Positions 20,083 to 29,764 of a DNA stretch of 64,000 nt are shown in pieces. Source of the stretch: an uncultured Alphaproteobacteria bacterium (GTDB lineage: Bacteria; Pseudomonadota; Alphaproteobacteria; HIMB59; GCA-002718135); NCBI GenBank assembly GCA_902621165.1, contig CACNKX010000003.1, forward strand, positions 1 through 64,000, in the 5' to 3' direction. Within the stretch, counting starts at the first letter, position 1; the number at the start of each line of letters is the position of its first letter. The notes under the pieces were generated by a model. It had not been told where the DNA came from, did no database searches, and saw nothing but the letters and a program-made list of their open reading frames with translations. The translations under genes were made by a program, and so were the position numbers.

Positions 20083-20155
20083 ATTTAATTTGTTTTAAAC
20101 GAATCGTTAACGAGTAAACTATTAATATAGTAAATTAAGTTGATTCGTACTCATA
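20083..20155. promoter_or_regulatory. Divergent purM / purSL promoter region
   Basis: This 73-base gap must serve both pur operons. It contains a perfect 10-base palindrome TCGTTAACGA at 20104-20113, a five-base inverted repeat ACTAT/ATAGT with a TAAT centre a few bases later, and two GANTC sites (GAATC at 20101-20105, GATTC at 20142-20146). The palindrome is a candidate operator shared by both promoters. No known regulator site was recognised with certainty. Confidence 0.4.
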
Positions 20156-23086
20156 ATGACAAATACAATTCAAATTCTCTCGATTGAGAAAACAGGGAAA
20201 GAAAGTTCACTACAGAAAGAACATAATAATAAATCCATTAAGATTATAGATGGATATTTCTTTTCGAGAAATCTTGATGATCAAAAGTTTACTAAAATAA
20301 GTAAACTAATTTCTAATGACGTTTCTCAAACAATATTAACTAAAAAAAATGTAAATAAGGTTTTATCTAGTTATAGTAATTTCAACTGGGTTGTAGAAAT
20401 AAAATTTTTACCTGGTGTAACTGATAATATAGCTACAACTGTAAAAGAGATAATCAAAGATAATCTAAAAAGTAGTTTTAAAAGCTTTGAACTTGGTTCA
20501 ACAAAAATTATTTTAATAAAAGGAAGAAAAGAAGATATTACCAAAATATCTAAAAATGAAACAAATCCCTTAATTCAAACAATTAAGATTTATCCATTTA
20601 AACAATATTTAAATAATTTTAAAAAAAATCAATTTACAATAGAAAAGGTAAAATTACCGAAAAAAAAATATAGTAAAAAAGAAATTAATTTAGATATTTC
20701 TGATCATCAACTCAGTCTTATTGGTAAACTTGGTATTGAAGAAAATGATAAATCTAGAAGAGGAACACTTGGCTTAGATCTAGAATCTTTAAAAGTCATA
20801 AGAAATTATTTTTCCACTATAAAACGTAAACCAACAGATGTAGAAATTGAAACATTAGCACAGACGTGGTCCGAGCACTGTAAACACAAAATATTTTCAG
20901 CTGAAATTGATAACATTAAAGAAGGTATATTTAAAAAATACATTAAAGGCGCTACTGAAAAAATTATTCAATTAAGAAAAGATAATTTTTGTGTTTCTCT
21001 TTTTACGGATAATGCTGGTGGAATAGAATTTAATAAAGATTGGATTATTTGTCATAAAGTTGAAACACATAATACACCTTCAGCCTTAGATCCATTTGGT
21101 GGTGCAATCACTGGAATTGTTGGTGTTAATAGGGATTGTCTTGGATTTGGGAAAGGAGCAAAACCTATAGCGAATACGTATGCATATTATTTAGCAGACC
21201 CGAATAAGAAATATCAATTGTATCGTCAAAAAAATAATAAGGATCCAATGCTTCCAGCAAATTTTATTGCGAAGGGTATTATCAGTGGTGTTAGAGTTGG
21301 AGGAAATTGTTCAGGTATCCCTACCCCTCAAGGTAATGTGTATTTTGATGACCGGTTTGCAGGAAAGCCCCTTGTATTTTGTGGAACAGTTGGGATTATT
21401 CCGAAAAAAATTAAAGGAAAATTATCGCATAAGAAGAAAGCTAATCCAGGAGATATCATACTAATGGCTGGAGGCAGAGTAGGAAAAGATGGTATTCACG
21501 GTGCAACATTTTCTTCAGAGGAATTAGATCCTAATAGTCCAGTTTCTGCAGTACAAATTGGTGATCCAATAACACAAAAGAAAATGTCTGATGTCATCAT
21601 TAGAGAATTGCGTGATGAAAATCTTTACTCGAGCATAACAGATAATGGAGCTGGAGGATTATCATCATCAATTGGAGAAATGGCAAAAGAGAGTGGTGGT
21701 TTTATAGTTAATCTTGAAAAAGTTCCTCTCAAATATAACGGATTATATCCTTGGGAGATTTGGGTTTCTGAATCGCAAGAAAGAATGACACTAGCAGTAC
21801 CTCCCGCTAATGTAAAAAAAGTTATAAAGAGATTTAATGCAAGAGGTGTAGAAGCAACAATAATTGGTAAGTTTATTAAAAAAGAAAAAGCTATAGTAAA
21901 ATATAATAAAACTGAAATTCTCAATTTAGATATGGAATTTCTTCATGAAGGTTATCCTAAATTAAATTTAAAAACATCTTTTCCAAAAATTAAAAAAGAA
22001 AAGAAAAAAATAATTAAAAAAAGTTCCTTGATAGATAAATTACATAAACTTCTCTCTAGTCCAAATATTGTATCAAAAGAATTTATAGCCACACAATATG
22101 ATCACGAAGTACAAGCAACCTCCATTATAAAACCATTGCAAGGCGAAGGCAGAGTTTTTGGAAATGCTACTGCTATTAAACCTCTATTTGATGATGAAAA
22201 ATCAATAGCTCTTTCTCAAGCTGCATATCCTCAGTATGCCGAAACAAATCCTTATGATATGGCTGGGTGCTCTATTGATACAGCATATAAAAATTTAATT
22301 GTAAGTGGTGCCAACTCAAAAAAAATTGCAATTCTTGATAACTTTTGTTGGTGTAGCTCGGATGAACCTGATCGCTTATATCAATTGAAAGAAGCAGCAA
22401 AAGCTTGTTATGATTATGCAATTGCTTACCAAACACCTTTTATTTCAGGAAAAGATAGTATGTTTAATGATTTTAAAGGTTTTGATAAAACTGGAAAATC
22501 AGTAAAAATTTCAATACCTCCAACATTGCTTATTTCTTCTATTGGAGTGGTAGATAAAATTTCACACTTAACAAAAATAACACCAGATGATGGTGATATA
22601 CTTTTAGTTTTAGGAGCTACCCGTAATGAATTACAGGATAGTGTTTATTCCAAAATTATAGGTTATGAAAAATCAAAAAATCCAGTTGTAAATAGCAAGG
22701 ATGCACTTCGCACATATAGAAATTTTGAAAAAGCTAATAAACTCAGAATTATAAATTCTGCAATTGGAATAGATTTGGGTGGGCTTGGAATTGCAGTTAC
22801 AAAGATGGCAATTGCTTCAAAGAAAGGTTTAACCGTTGATTTAAAACTTAAAAATAAAATTTCAGTTGACCAATTTTTATTTTCTGAAACACAAAGTAGA
22901 ATTCTTGTTTCCATGAATAAAAATAAGTTAGCCAATTTTAAAAAAATATTTAAAGCTTGTGATTATACAATTATTGGTAAATGTACGGGCTTAGATGTAA
23001 TTGAGATTAAAGATAACAAAAAAATTATGAGAGGTAAAATTTCAGATTTTGCTAAGTCATACAAACAAAATATTAAAGGGTTATGA
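20156..23086 (+). CDS. purL: FGAM synthase, PurS-PurL fusion
   Basis: Large subunit of phosphoribosylformylglycinamidine synthase, which converts FGAR to FGAM with ATP and glutamine. From about residue 185 the chain is PurL: QTWSEHCKHKIF, VETHNTPSALDPFGGA, GGRVGKDGIHGATFSS and SGKDSM are recognisable. The first part (about 75-150, with FLPGVTDN and TNPLIQTI) resembles PurS, and the segment before it may be a second, weaker copy. The total of 976 residues exceeds stand-alone PurL (about 730) by about one PurS region. This PurSL layout, with separate PurQ, is not the usual alphaproteobacterial arrangement of three genes. It overlaps purQ by 4 bases. Confidence 0.94.
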   Translation: MTNTIQILSIEKTGKESSLQKEHNNKSIKIIDGYFFSRNLDDQKFTKISKLISNDVSQTILTKKNVNKVLSSYSNFNWVVEIKFLPGVTDNIATTVKEIIKDNLKSSFKSFELGSTKIILIKGRKEDITKISKNETNPLIQTIKIYPFKQYLNNFKKNQFTIEKVKLPKKKYSKKEINLDISDHQLSLIGKLGIEENDKSRRGTLGLDLESLKVIRNYFSTIKRKPTDVEIETLAQTWSEHCKHKIFSAEIDNIKEGIFKKYIKGATEKIIQLRKDNFCVSLFTDNAGGIEFNKDWIICHKVETHNTPSALDPFGGAITGIVGVNRDCLGFGKGAKPIANTYAYYLADPNKKYQLYRQKNNKDPMLPANFIAKGIISGVRVGGNCSGIPTPQGNVYFDDRFAGKPLVFCGTVGIIPKKIKGKLSHKKKANPGDIILMAGGRVGKDGIHGATFSSEELDPNSPVSAVQIGDPITQKKMSDVIIRELRDENLYSSITDNGAGGLSSSIGEMAKESGGFIVNLEKVPLKYNGLYPWEIWVSESQERMTLAVPPANVKKVIKRFNARGVEATIIGKFIKKEKAIVKYNKTEILNLDMEFLHEGYPKLNLKTSFPKIKKEKKKIIKKSSLIDKLHKLLSSPNIVSKEFIATQYDHEVQATSIIKPLQGEGRVFGNATAIKPLFDDEKSIALSQAAYPQYAETNPYDMAGCSIDTAYKNLIVSGANSKKIAILDNFCWCSSDEPDRLYQLKEAAKACYDYAIAYQTPFISGKDSMFNDFKGFDKTGKSVKISIPPTLLISSIGVVDKISHLTKITPDDGDILLVLGATRNELQDSVYSKIIGYEKSKNPVVNSKDALRTYRNFEKANKLRIINSAIGIDLGGLGIAVTKMAIASKKGLTVDLKLKNKISVDQFLFSETQSRILVSMNKNKLANFKKIFKACDYTIIGKCTGLDVIEIKDNKKIMRGKISDFAKSYKQNIKGL

Positions 23087-23847
23087 ACGTATTAGTCTTA
23101 TCAGGTTATGGTATTAATTGTGAAAATGAAACACTACATGCATTTGAAGTAGTAGGATTTAAAGGAAAAATTATTCATATTAATGATCTGATACAAAATC
23201 CTAAACAACTTAATAACTATCAAGTATTCGCTATACCTGGTGGTTTTTCTTATGGCGATGATACAGGTTCAGGAAATGCAATGGCGAAAAAAATTATGAC
23301 CAATTTGTATGATCAACTAATAAATTTTTCATTAAAAGATAAATTAATCATAGGTATTTGTAATGGATGCCAAATATTAATTAATCTTGGATTAGTTCCA
23401 AGCCTAAATAAAAAAGATCCAGAAGTAGCATTGATTGAAAATAAATCTGGTAGCTATGAGTGTCGATGGGTTGATGTAAAAGTAAGTAATAATAAATCAC
23501 CATGGCTAGAAAATATTAGTACGCTGAACTTGCCTGTTGCCCATCAAGAAGGGCAATTTATGATACCTATTAATCTACTAAAAACTATCAAAGCTAATAA
23601 CCTTATTGGTTTGCAATACATTAATCATCATAAAAAATTAGCAAAAGGTCAATTTCCTTTTAATCCGAATGGATCTAAAGATGATATTGCTGCGCTAACT
23701 AATCAAAATGGTAATGTTCTTGCAATGATGCCTCATCCTGAAAGAGCATTTTATCATTATCATATTCCCAATTGGCAAAGTAAAACCTTAAAAAAATTTG
23801 GGGATGGATATAAAATTTTTATGAACGCAAAAAAATTCTTTGCATAA
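23083..23847 (+). CDS. purQ: FGAM synthase glutaminase subunit
   Basis: Class I glutamine amidotransferase subunit that supplies ammonia to PurL. The nucleophile cysteine lies in GICNGCQ and the His/Glu pair in MMPHPERAF, completing the triad. GGFSYGDD is also typical. At 254 residues it is somewhat longer than the common 225-residue form, matching the type that partners PurSL fusions. It ends one base before the convergent mutY stop, so there is no room for a separate terminator. Confidence 0.95.
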   Translation: MNVLVLSGYGINCENETLHAFEVVGFKGKIIHINDLIQNPKQLNNYQVFAIPGGFSYGDDTGSGNAMAKKIMTNLYDQLINFSLKDKLIIGICNGCQILINLGLVPSLNKKDPEVALIENKSGSYECRWVDVKVSNNKSPWLENISTLNLPVAHQEGQFMIPINLLKTIKANNLIGLQYINHHKKLAKGQFPFNPNGSKDDIAALTNQNGNVLAMMPHPERAFYHYHIPNWQSKTLKKFGDGYKIFMNAKKFFA

Positions 23848-23848
23848 A

Positions 23849-24898
23849 TTATACTGCTATATCTACTATTTTTTTCATCACAGTTGGCATTCTAGAGCTA
23901 GAATAAGAAGATTTCTTTATCCAATTACTTTTTGATAATTTTGCTTTTTTAACATTCCCATAAAAAATTTCTGTTTCTAAATCAAAATGACTAAATGAAT
24001 ATTCAAATGAGCCTTTAGATTGTAATTTTGTTTTTATTTTTTGTATATCTTGATCAGTGGTTAATAATTTCTTGTTTTTAACCCAGACATCATTTGGTAC
24101 TTCAAGCATGGAGGCCAACATTCCTTTATTTGGTCTACTTCGCACAAGAATTTCATTCTTTTCATTCACAATTACATAAGCTCTTGTATACTTTATGGGC
24201 TTAATAGTTTTCTTTTTTATTTTTAAAGGAATATTTTGCTGTAAATTTTTTTTATATGATTGGCAAAATTTATTAATTCCACAAATATTACATTTAGGGT
24301 TTCTAGGAAGACAAATCTCTGATCCGTAATCCATAAAAGACTGAATTAAATTTGAAGAGTTTTTATCTGAGATAAATTTTTTTCCCAAATCTTTGAGTTT
24401 ATTTTTGACTTTATTAATTGGTTTATCGATAGCATGTAATCTTACCAAAATTCTCTCAATATTAGCATCAAGTGGCATGACTGATTTATTATATCCTATT
24501 CCAAGAATTGCTTTTGCAGTGTAATCTCCAATACCAGGAAGTTGGATGAGTTCGTCATAAGTTTTTGGTATGTTATTTTTAAAATTTTTTTTAATTATTT
24601 TTGCAGACTTTAATAAATTTCTAGCTCTTGAGTAATAACCAAGGCCAGACCAGAACTTTAAAATATTTGGTTCTGAAGTTTCCGCTAATTTATTTAGTGA
24701 AGGCCATTTTAAAATAAAATCATTAAATTTATTTTTTACAGTATTTACCGTTGTTTGTTGGAGCATATACTCACTCACAAACACAAAGTATGGATCAGGT
24801 AAATTTAGATTATTTTTCTTCCGCCATGGTAAATTTCTAGCATTTACAGAATACCATTGAAGCAAAAACTTTATTACTTGTGTTTCGTGTTTAAACAT
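23849..24898 (-). CDS. mutY: A/G-specific adenine DNA glycosylase
   Basis: Removes adenine mispaired with 8-oxoguanine. It shows the YMLQQTTV motif with the catalytic glutamate just before it, the helix-hairpin-helix LPGIGDYTAKAI with the conserved aspartate of the GPD segment (PLDANIERIL), and four 4Fe-4S cysteines spaced C-x6-C-x2-C-x5-C. The C-terminal 120 residues correspond to the NUDIX-like lesion-recognition domain. The length of 349 residues is normal. Divergent from the DUF721 gene, as in many alphaproteobacteria. Confidence 0.95.
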   Translation of the reverse strand: MFKHETQVIKFLLQWYSVNARNLPWRKKNNLNLPDPYFVFVSEYMLQQTTVNTVKNKFNDFILKWPSLNKLAETSEPNILKFWSGLGYYSRARNLLKSAKIIKKNFKNNIPKTYDELIQLPGIGDYTAKAILGIGYNKSVMPLDANIERILVRLHAIDKPINKVKNKLKDLGKKFISDKNSSNLIQSFMDYGSEICLPRNPKCNICGINKFCQSYKKNLQQNIPLKIKKKTIKPIKYTRAYVIVNEKNEILVRSRPNKGMLASMLEVPNDVWVKNKKLLTTDQDIQKIKTKLQSKGSFEYSFSHFDLETEIFYGNVKKAKLSKSNWIKKSSYSSSRMPTVMKKIVDIAV

Positions 24899-24931
24899 AT
24901 TGCTTTCATATTTAGGTACTATAAATTATTT

Positions 24932-25453
24932 ATGCATATGGACAAAAAAAATATAAAGCAAAAAAGAACATTTGTTCCACAATCTATTGGCGATACTCTG
25001 AGGAAGGTTAATAGAAAATTTTCCTCTAAATATAATCGTACAGAATTTATAATTAACTCCAAATGGCCTGAAATTGCTGGTAGTTATTTTAAAGAATATT
25101 CAGAGCCATTAAATGTTTCAAGGGTGCGTGATTTTGAAAATGATTTAGGTGAGACCGTATATAAAAATTATCTAAATGTGAGTGTTGCCCCAGCCGCAGC
25201 CATTGAATTTCAACACTTTAAGGATACTATAATTGAAAAAATTAATACTTATTTTGGCTATAAAGCTATAATAGACTTGAGAATTCATCAAAATTACATA
25301 CCTAAATATATTCATATGAAACAAAGTAAGAAAAAACAAATGGACAAAGAGGACATAGAATTTGTTAGGCAAAACGTTAAAGAATTTCAAAATTCCGATT
25401 TGAAAAAATCACTATTAAATTTAGGTAATAAAATTACAACTGAGGACAAATAA
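24932..25453 (+). CDS. DUF721 / DciA-like protein
   Basis: Small basic protein of about 173 residues matching the DUF721 family (related to DciA, the DnaB helicase loader of many bacteria). The family features are an N-terminal PQSIGDTLRKV helix and an INSKWPEIAGSYFKEYSEPL segment with the central tryptophan, followed by a longer C-terminal part. The start is taken at 24932; a second ATG at 24938 is equally possible, and the reading frame open from 24857 would run into mutY. The mutY-DUF721-thioredoxin-smc order is a known alphaproteobacterial arrangement. It overlaps the next gene by one base. A helicase-loading role is an inference. Confidence 0.75.
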   Translation: MHMDKKNIKQKRTFVPQSIGDTLRKVNRKFSSKYNRTEFIINSKWPEIAGSYFKEYSEPLNVSRVRDFENDLGETVYKNYLNVSVAPAAAIEFQHFKDTIIEKINTYFGYKAIIDLRIHQNYIPKYIHMKQSKKKQMDKEDIEFVRQNVKEFQNSDLKKSLLNLGNKITTEDK

Positions 25454-26064
25454 TGAAAATTAAAATTTTATTTATTTCTATTATACTTTCACTACTTTTT
25501 ATTAATGCCAAAGCAGCTGAAAACTCAATACTAGACGTTAAAGATAGTGATTTTTACATTGGGGAAGAAAATGCCCCAATCACAATTATAGGATATGAAT
25601 CCATGTCTTGTAGTCACTGTGCAGATTTCCATAATAATACTCTAGAAGATTTAAAAAAAGAGTTTATTGACACTGGAACAGTAAAGTTTGTTTTCCGTGA
25701 TTTTCCCTTCAATTATCCTGCTCTTGCTGGAAGTATGATTTTAAGATGCGTCCCCGAAGATGTAAGATACGATTATATGAATGGGCTTTATAAACTTCAA
25801 AATAGTTGGGTTAATAGAGATCATTCAAAAACAAGATCTGAGTTATACAAAATAATGCAAAGTGGTGGTATGCAGCAAGAGGACTTTGATGCATGTTTAA
25901 GTAATGTTGAATTAGAGAATCAGTTACTTGAGGGTGTAATGGAAGCTCAGAGAGAATATAAAATAGGTTCTACCCCTTCATTCATTATTAACGGAGTACT
26001 TTATTCTGGGAATAAAAACATAAAAGAGTTTAGACAAATCATAGATAAAATATTATCACAATAG
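25453..26064 (+). CDS. Periplasmic DsbA-like thiol oxidoreductase
   Basis: Thioredoxin-fold protein (Thioredoxin_4/DsbA group) of 203 residues. A signal peptide ending near residue 21 (NAKAA) places it in the periplasm. The redox motif is C53-S-H-C56, close to the CPHC of DsbA. A cis-proline loop (STPSFIING) sits near residue 176. It probably introduces or shuffles disulfide bonds in exported proteins. The DsbD at 57689-59746 could keep partner proteins reduced. It sits between DUF721 and smc, a conserved alphaproteobacterial position. Confidence 0.85.
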   Translation: MKIKILFISIILSLLFINAKAAENSILDVKDSDFYIGEENAPITIIGYESMSCSHCADFHNNTLEDLKKEFIDTGTVKFVFRDFPFNYPALAGSMILRCVPEDVRYDYMNGLYKLQNSWVNRDHSKTRSELYKIMQSGGMQQEDFDACLSNVELENQLLEGVMEAQREYKIGSTPSFIINGVLYSGNKNIKEFRQIIDKILSQ

Positions 26065-26067
26065 TTG

Positions 26068-28713
26068 ATGATTAATTTTAGGACCCTTAAAGTCAAAGGC
26101 TTTAAGTCTTTTGTTGAACCAACAGAAATTTTAATTGAAAATGGTTTAACAGGCATTGTGGGGCCAAATGGTTGTGGTAAATCCAATCTCGTTGAAGCTT
26201 TTAGATTCGTTATGGGTGAGCTTTCTCCTAAACAAATGAGAGGAAGCGAATTAGATGATGTTATCTTTAATGGCACTGATGATAGGCCAGCATGGGATAT
26301 TGCAGAAGTATCTATAGATTTAGATAATAAAGCAAGAAAAGCACCAAGTATTTTTAATGAGAGTGATACCATTGAAGTCACTAGAAGAATATGGCGAGGT
26401 GAAGGATCGGAATATAGAGTAAACGGAAAAGAGGTCCGGTTAAAAGATGTTCAATTGTTATTTGCTGATGCTGCAACTGGAGCTAGATCAACTTCAATGG
26501 TCAGTCAAGGTAGAGTTGGTGCTATAATAGCTGCTAAGCCTGAACAAAGAAGAACTTTGCTTGAAGAAGCTGCAGGAATTACAGGTCTGCATTCAAGAAG
26601 ACACGAAGCTGAATTACGATTGAATGCTACTGAAAATAATTTAGAGCGTGTAAAGGATGTATTAAAAGCACAAGACGAACAACTTACAATATTAAAGAAA
26701 CAATCTAAACAAGCTGAAAGATACAAATACATTCAAAAAGATATTACTAAAGCAAGGGCAAGATTATTTTATAAGAAATGGATTGATGAAAAAGATAAAT
26801 TAAAAAATGCCAATGAAAAAATTCAATCTGAAACAAATGTAGTAAATGATCAAACACAAGTTGTAGCACAAATAAATATCGAATTTGAAAAAGTTCAAGA
26901 GAGTCTTCCAAACCTTAGACTCCAAGAAAGTAAGATTGCAGCTGAGCTGCAGAAATATTCAATTAGTTTAGAAAATCAAGAAAAAGAAATTGAAAGAGCA
27001 AATATTGCAGTAGATGAAACAAAAGTCCGTATAGAGCAAATTAAAAATGATATTGATAGAGAGAAGTTTTTATTCGAAGATGCAAAACAGAATCTTGAAA
27101 GAGTACAGGAAGAAAAATCAATTCTGTTAAAACAACAAGGTGATCTTTTTATTCAAACTGATGATGATTTAAATACTGAAAATGGTACTAATAAAAAAAA
27201 TAATAATCCAATAATTGATTATCTAGACTTTGAAGATGGTCTTGAACAAGCAATTGCTGCAGTTTTTTCAGATGAGTTAATTGCATCTATCGATGAAGAA
27301 CAAAGTATTTTTTGGAGAAAATTGGATGTGGAAGATTCTTCCTTTAATTCAGAAATTACAAAATTTTCCTCTCTAATCAAAGCTCCAGATAATTTGAAAA
27401 AGAAGTTAGAATTTGTTGGATTAATTGAAAATAAAGAAAATATTTTAGAAATTCAAAAAAACTTAAAACCAGGACAAATGTTAGTTAGCAAACTAGGAGA
27501 AATTTGGAGATGGGATGGATATGTATCTAAAGGTAAACAAAATAATTCTACTAAAGCTATATTAGAGCAACTAAAAAATAGAAGAATAAAGCAATTGAGT
27601 GCAGAAGAAAAACAATGGAATGATATTTCTGCAAAAGCAAATCAAAGAATAGAAGAGTTAAATTCAAGGCAAAGTTCATTAATTGGTGAATTATCAAATC
27701 TCCAATCCGTTCCTGAAGATGTATCAAGTGAAAAATTAAAAATACAAAAATTGATTGATGAAAATAAAAGTTCTTATGAACAAATAGCTGAGCAGCTTCG
27801 TCAAACTGAACAAAATTCTAATGAGATCAATAAGAAATTAAAATTAGAAGAAATTAAATTAAATGAACTAAGAGAAGAGAGAATTAGAACTGAAGGTCAA
27901 ATTAATACAATTAATGAAGCAATTAAATTATTAGCTACTCAAGTAAAAGAAAGATTGAGTGTAAAACTAGAAGAACTTTACAATATTGGAGAAATCGATC
28001 CAAATAAAGTTTTAGGAGAGGCTGATGATTTAGAAAAAAAATTAGAAAGACTAATTGCTGAGCAAGAACGTTTAGGTGGTGTTAATCTTCTTGCAGAACA
28101 AGAATCCAAAGATTTAGAAGAAAAAGTAAATACGATAAAGAAAGATCAAAGTGATCTTTTAAGTGCAATTGCAAAACTAAGAGAAGCAATTGATTCACTT
28201 AATACAGAAGGTAGACAACGTTTACTTGCTGCATATGGGATAGTAAATGAAAATTTTCAAAAGTTATTTACCAGGTTGTTTGGTGGTGGAAAGGCTTATC
28301 TAAAGTTTACAGATGAGTCAGATCCTCTTCAAGCTGGTTTAGAAATATTTGCTAGTCCTCCTGGAAAAAAATTACAAAATCTAAATTTACTTTCTGGAGG
28401 TGAGCAAGCGCTTACAGCCTTATCATTATTATTTGCTGTATTTTTATCAAACCCAGCTCCAATTTGTGTACTTGATGAGGTTGACGCTCCATTAGATGAT
28501 ACTAATGTTGATAGATTTTGTTCATTAGTGGAGGAAATAGCTAAAACTTCTTCAACAAAATTCTTAGTAATAACTCACCATAGAATGACAATGGCAAGAG
28601 TAAATAGATTATTTGGTGTTACTATGCCTGAGAAAGGTGTATCACAATTAGTTTCCGTTGATCTTGAAAAAGCAATTGAGATAAAAGAGCAAGACGCTTC
28701 AAATGAATTATAA
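26068..28713 (+). CDS. smc: Chromosome segregation ATPase SMC, short-armed
   Basis: Condensin ATPase that organises and segregates the chromosome. Walker A GPNGCGKSN is near residue 32, the ABC signature LSGGE near 776, and Walker B VLDEVDAPLDD near 804. The hinge-like stretch is about 375-495. Two coiled-coil arms are left, about 165-360 and 500-735. The start is ATG 26068; a TTG one codon earlier is less likely. At about 881 residues it is far shorter than a typical SMC (near 1150), and the loss lies in the coils, not the heads. ScpA and ScpB are not in the window. It overlaps atpI by 11 bases. Confidence 0.93.
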   Translation: MINFRTLKVKGFKSFVEPTEILIENGLTGIVGPNGCGKSNLVEAFRFVMGELSPKQMRGSELDDVIFNGTDDRPAWDIAEVSIDLDNKARKAPSIFNESDTIEVTRRIWRGEGSEYRVNGKEVRLKDVQLLFADAATGARSTSMVSQGRVGAIIAAKPEQRRTLLEEAAGITGLHSRRHEAELRLNATENNLERVKDVLKAQDEQLTILKKQSKQAERYKYIQKDITKARARLFYKKWIDEKDKLKNANEKIQSETNVVNDQTQVVAQINIEFEKVQESLPNLRLQESKIAAELQKYSISLENQEKEIERANIAVDETKVRIEQIKNDIDREKFLFEDAKQNLERVQEEKSILLKQQGDLFIQTDDDLNTENGTNKKNNNPIIDYLDFEDGLEQAIAAVFSDELIASIDEEQSIFWRKLDVEDSSFNSEITKFSSLIKAPDNLKKKLEFVGLIENKENILEIQKNLKPGQMLVSKLGEIWRWDGYVSKGKQNNSTKAILEQLKNRRIKQLSAEEKQWNDISAKANQRIEELNSRQSSLIGELSNLQSVPEDVSSEKLKIQKLIDENKSSYEQIAEQLRQTEQNSNEINKKLKLEEIKLNELREERIRTEGQINTINEAIKLLATQVKERLSVKLEELYNIGEIDPNKVLGEADDLEKKLERLIAEQERLGGVNLLAEQESKDLEEKVNTIKKDQSDLLSAIAKLREAIDSLNTEGRQRLLAAYGIVNENFQKLFTRLFGGGKAYLKFTDESDPLQAGLEIFASPPGKKLQNLNLLSGGEQALTALSLLFAVFLSNPAPICVLDEVDAPLDDTNVDRFCSLVEEIAKTSSTKFLVITHHRMTMARVNRLFGVTMPEKGVSQLVSVDLEKAIEIKEQDASNEL

Positions 28714-28990
28714 AAATAAAAATTTAGAAGAATTAGGTAAAAAAATTGATGATTTAGATAATCAAAATAAAGAACCTAATATTAAAAAAAAAGAAAGTGG
28801 TGCAGGATTTGGTTTTAAAATTAGTACAGAAATTATAGCTGCACTAGTTGTTGGAGTTGGAATTGGGCTTATTGTGGATAATTACTTTAATACTAAACCA
28901 ATAGGCTTAATTATTTTCTTCGTATTTGGCGCATTAGCTGGATTTTTGAACGTTTATCGTGTAATGCGTCGCATTGAAAAGCAAAGGTAA
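28703..28990 (+). CDS. atpI: ATP synthase protein I (AtpI-like)
   Basis: Small membrane protein of 95 residues with a charged N-terminus and two hydrophobic segments (about 35-52 and 60-80), the usual build of AtpI. AtpI helps assemble the c-ring and is not part of the finished enzyme. It is the first gene of the Fo cluster and overlaps the end of smc. Confidence 0.8.
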   Translation: MNYKNKNLEELGKKIDDLDNQNKEPNIKKKESGAGFGFKISTEIIAALVVGVGIGLIVDNYFNTKPIGLIIFFVFGALAGFLNVYRVMRRIEKQR

Positions 28991-29011
28991 TTTTAATATT
29001 CAATATCAATT

Positions 29012-29746
29012 ATGGCCGCAAAAGATAGTCCTCTAAAACAGTTCGAAATAGATCCAATATCTAATATTGAACTTGGAGGTTATAACATTTCTTTCACAAA
29101 CTCATCTTTTGCAATGCTAATTACTGTTTTAGTGATTACTCTATTTTTAACTTTAACAGTGAACACAAGATCAATTATCCCTTCTAGGATGCAGCTTATC
29201 TCAGAGCTTATGTATAATTTTATTGCTCAGTTACTCTCTGATACAGTTGGAGATAATGGAAAAAGATATTTCCCATTTGTTTTCTCTTTATTCATGTTTG
29301 TACTAATTGGAAATATGGTTGGAATGATACCATATCAATTTACTTTCACGAGTCACATCATTGTTACATTTGCATTAGCAGCAGTTGTATTTATTGGCGT
29401 AACTATTCTTGGATTTATTAACCATGGTATTAAATTTTTTACTTTCTTCTATATACCAGGTGTACCATTTTACATGCATCCACTGCTTATTCCCATTGAG
29501 GTAATTTCTTATTTATCAAGACCTATAAGTTTATCAGTTAGATTATTTGCAAACATGCTGGCTGGTCACACACTACTAAAAGTGTTTGCAGGCTTTGTTG
29601 TTTCCATGCCATTTTTTACAGGAGTTTTTCCTTTAGCTTTCATTGTAGCTTTAACAGGATTAGAAATTTTAATTGCTTTTTTGCAAGCATATGTGTTTGC
29701 AATACTAACGTGTTTATATATTAACGATGCTTATCATTTACATTAA
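29012..29746 (+). CDS. atpB: ATP synthase Fo subunit a
   Basis: Stator channel protein of the proton-driven ATP synthase, 244 residues with about five to six membrane helices. The conserved arginine lies in the helix SVRLFANMLAGHTLL, which faces the c-ring. The C-terminal helix with Gln (LIAFLQAYVFAILTCLYI) also matches. It is followed 18 bases later by atpE. Confidence 0.96.
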   Translation: MAAKDSPLKQFEIDPISNIELGGYNISFTNSSFAMLITVLVITLFLTLTVNTRSIIPSRMQLISELMYNFIAQLLSDTVGDNGKRYFPFVFSLFMFVLIGNMVGMIPYQFTFTSHIIVTFALAAVVFIGVTILGFINHGIKFFTFFYIPGVPFYMHPLLIPIEVISYLSRPISLSVRLFANMLAGHTLLKVFAGFVVSMPFFTGVFPLAFIVALTGLEILIAFLQAYVFAILTCLYINDAYHLH

Positions 29747-29764
29747 TTTAAAATAGGAGGACTT

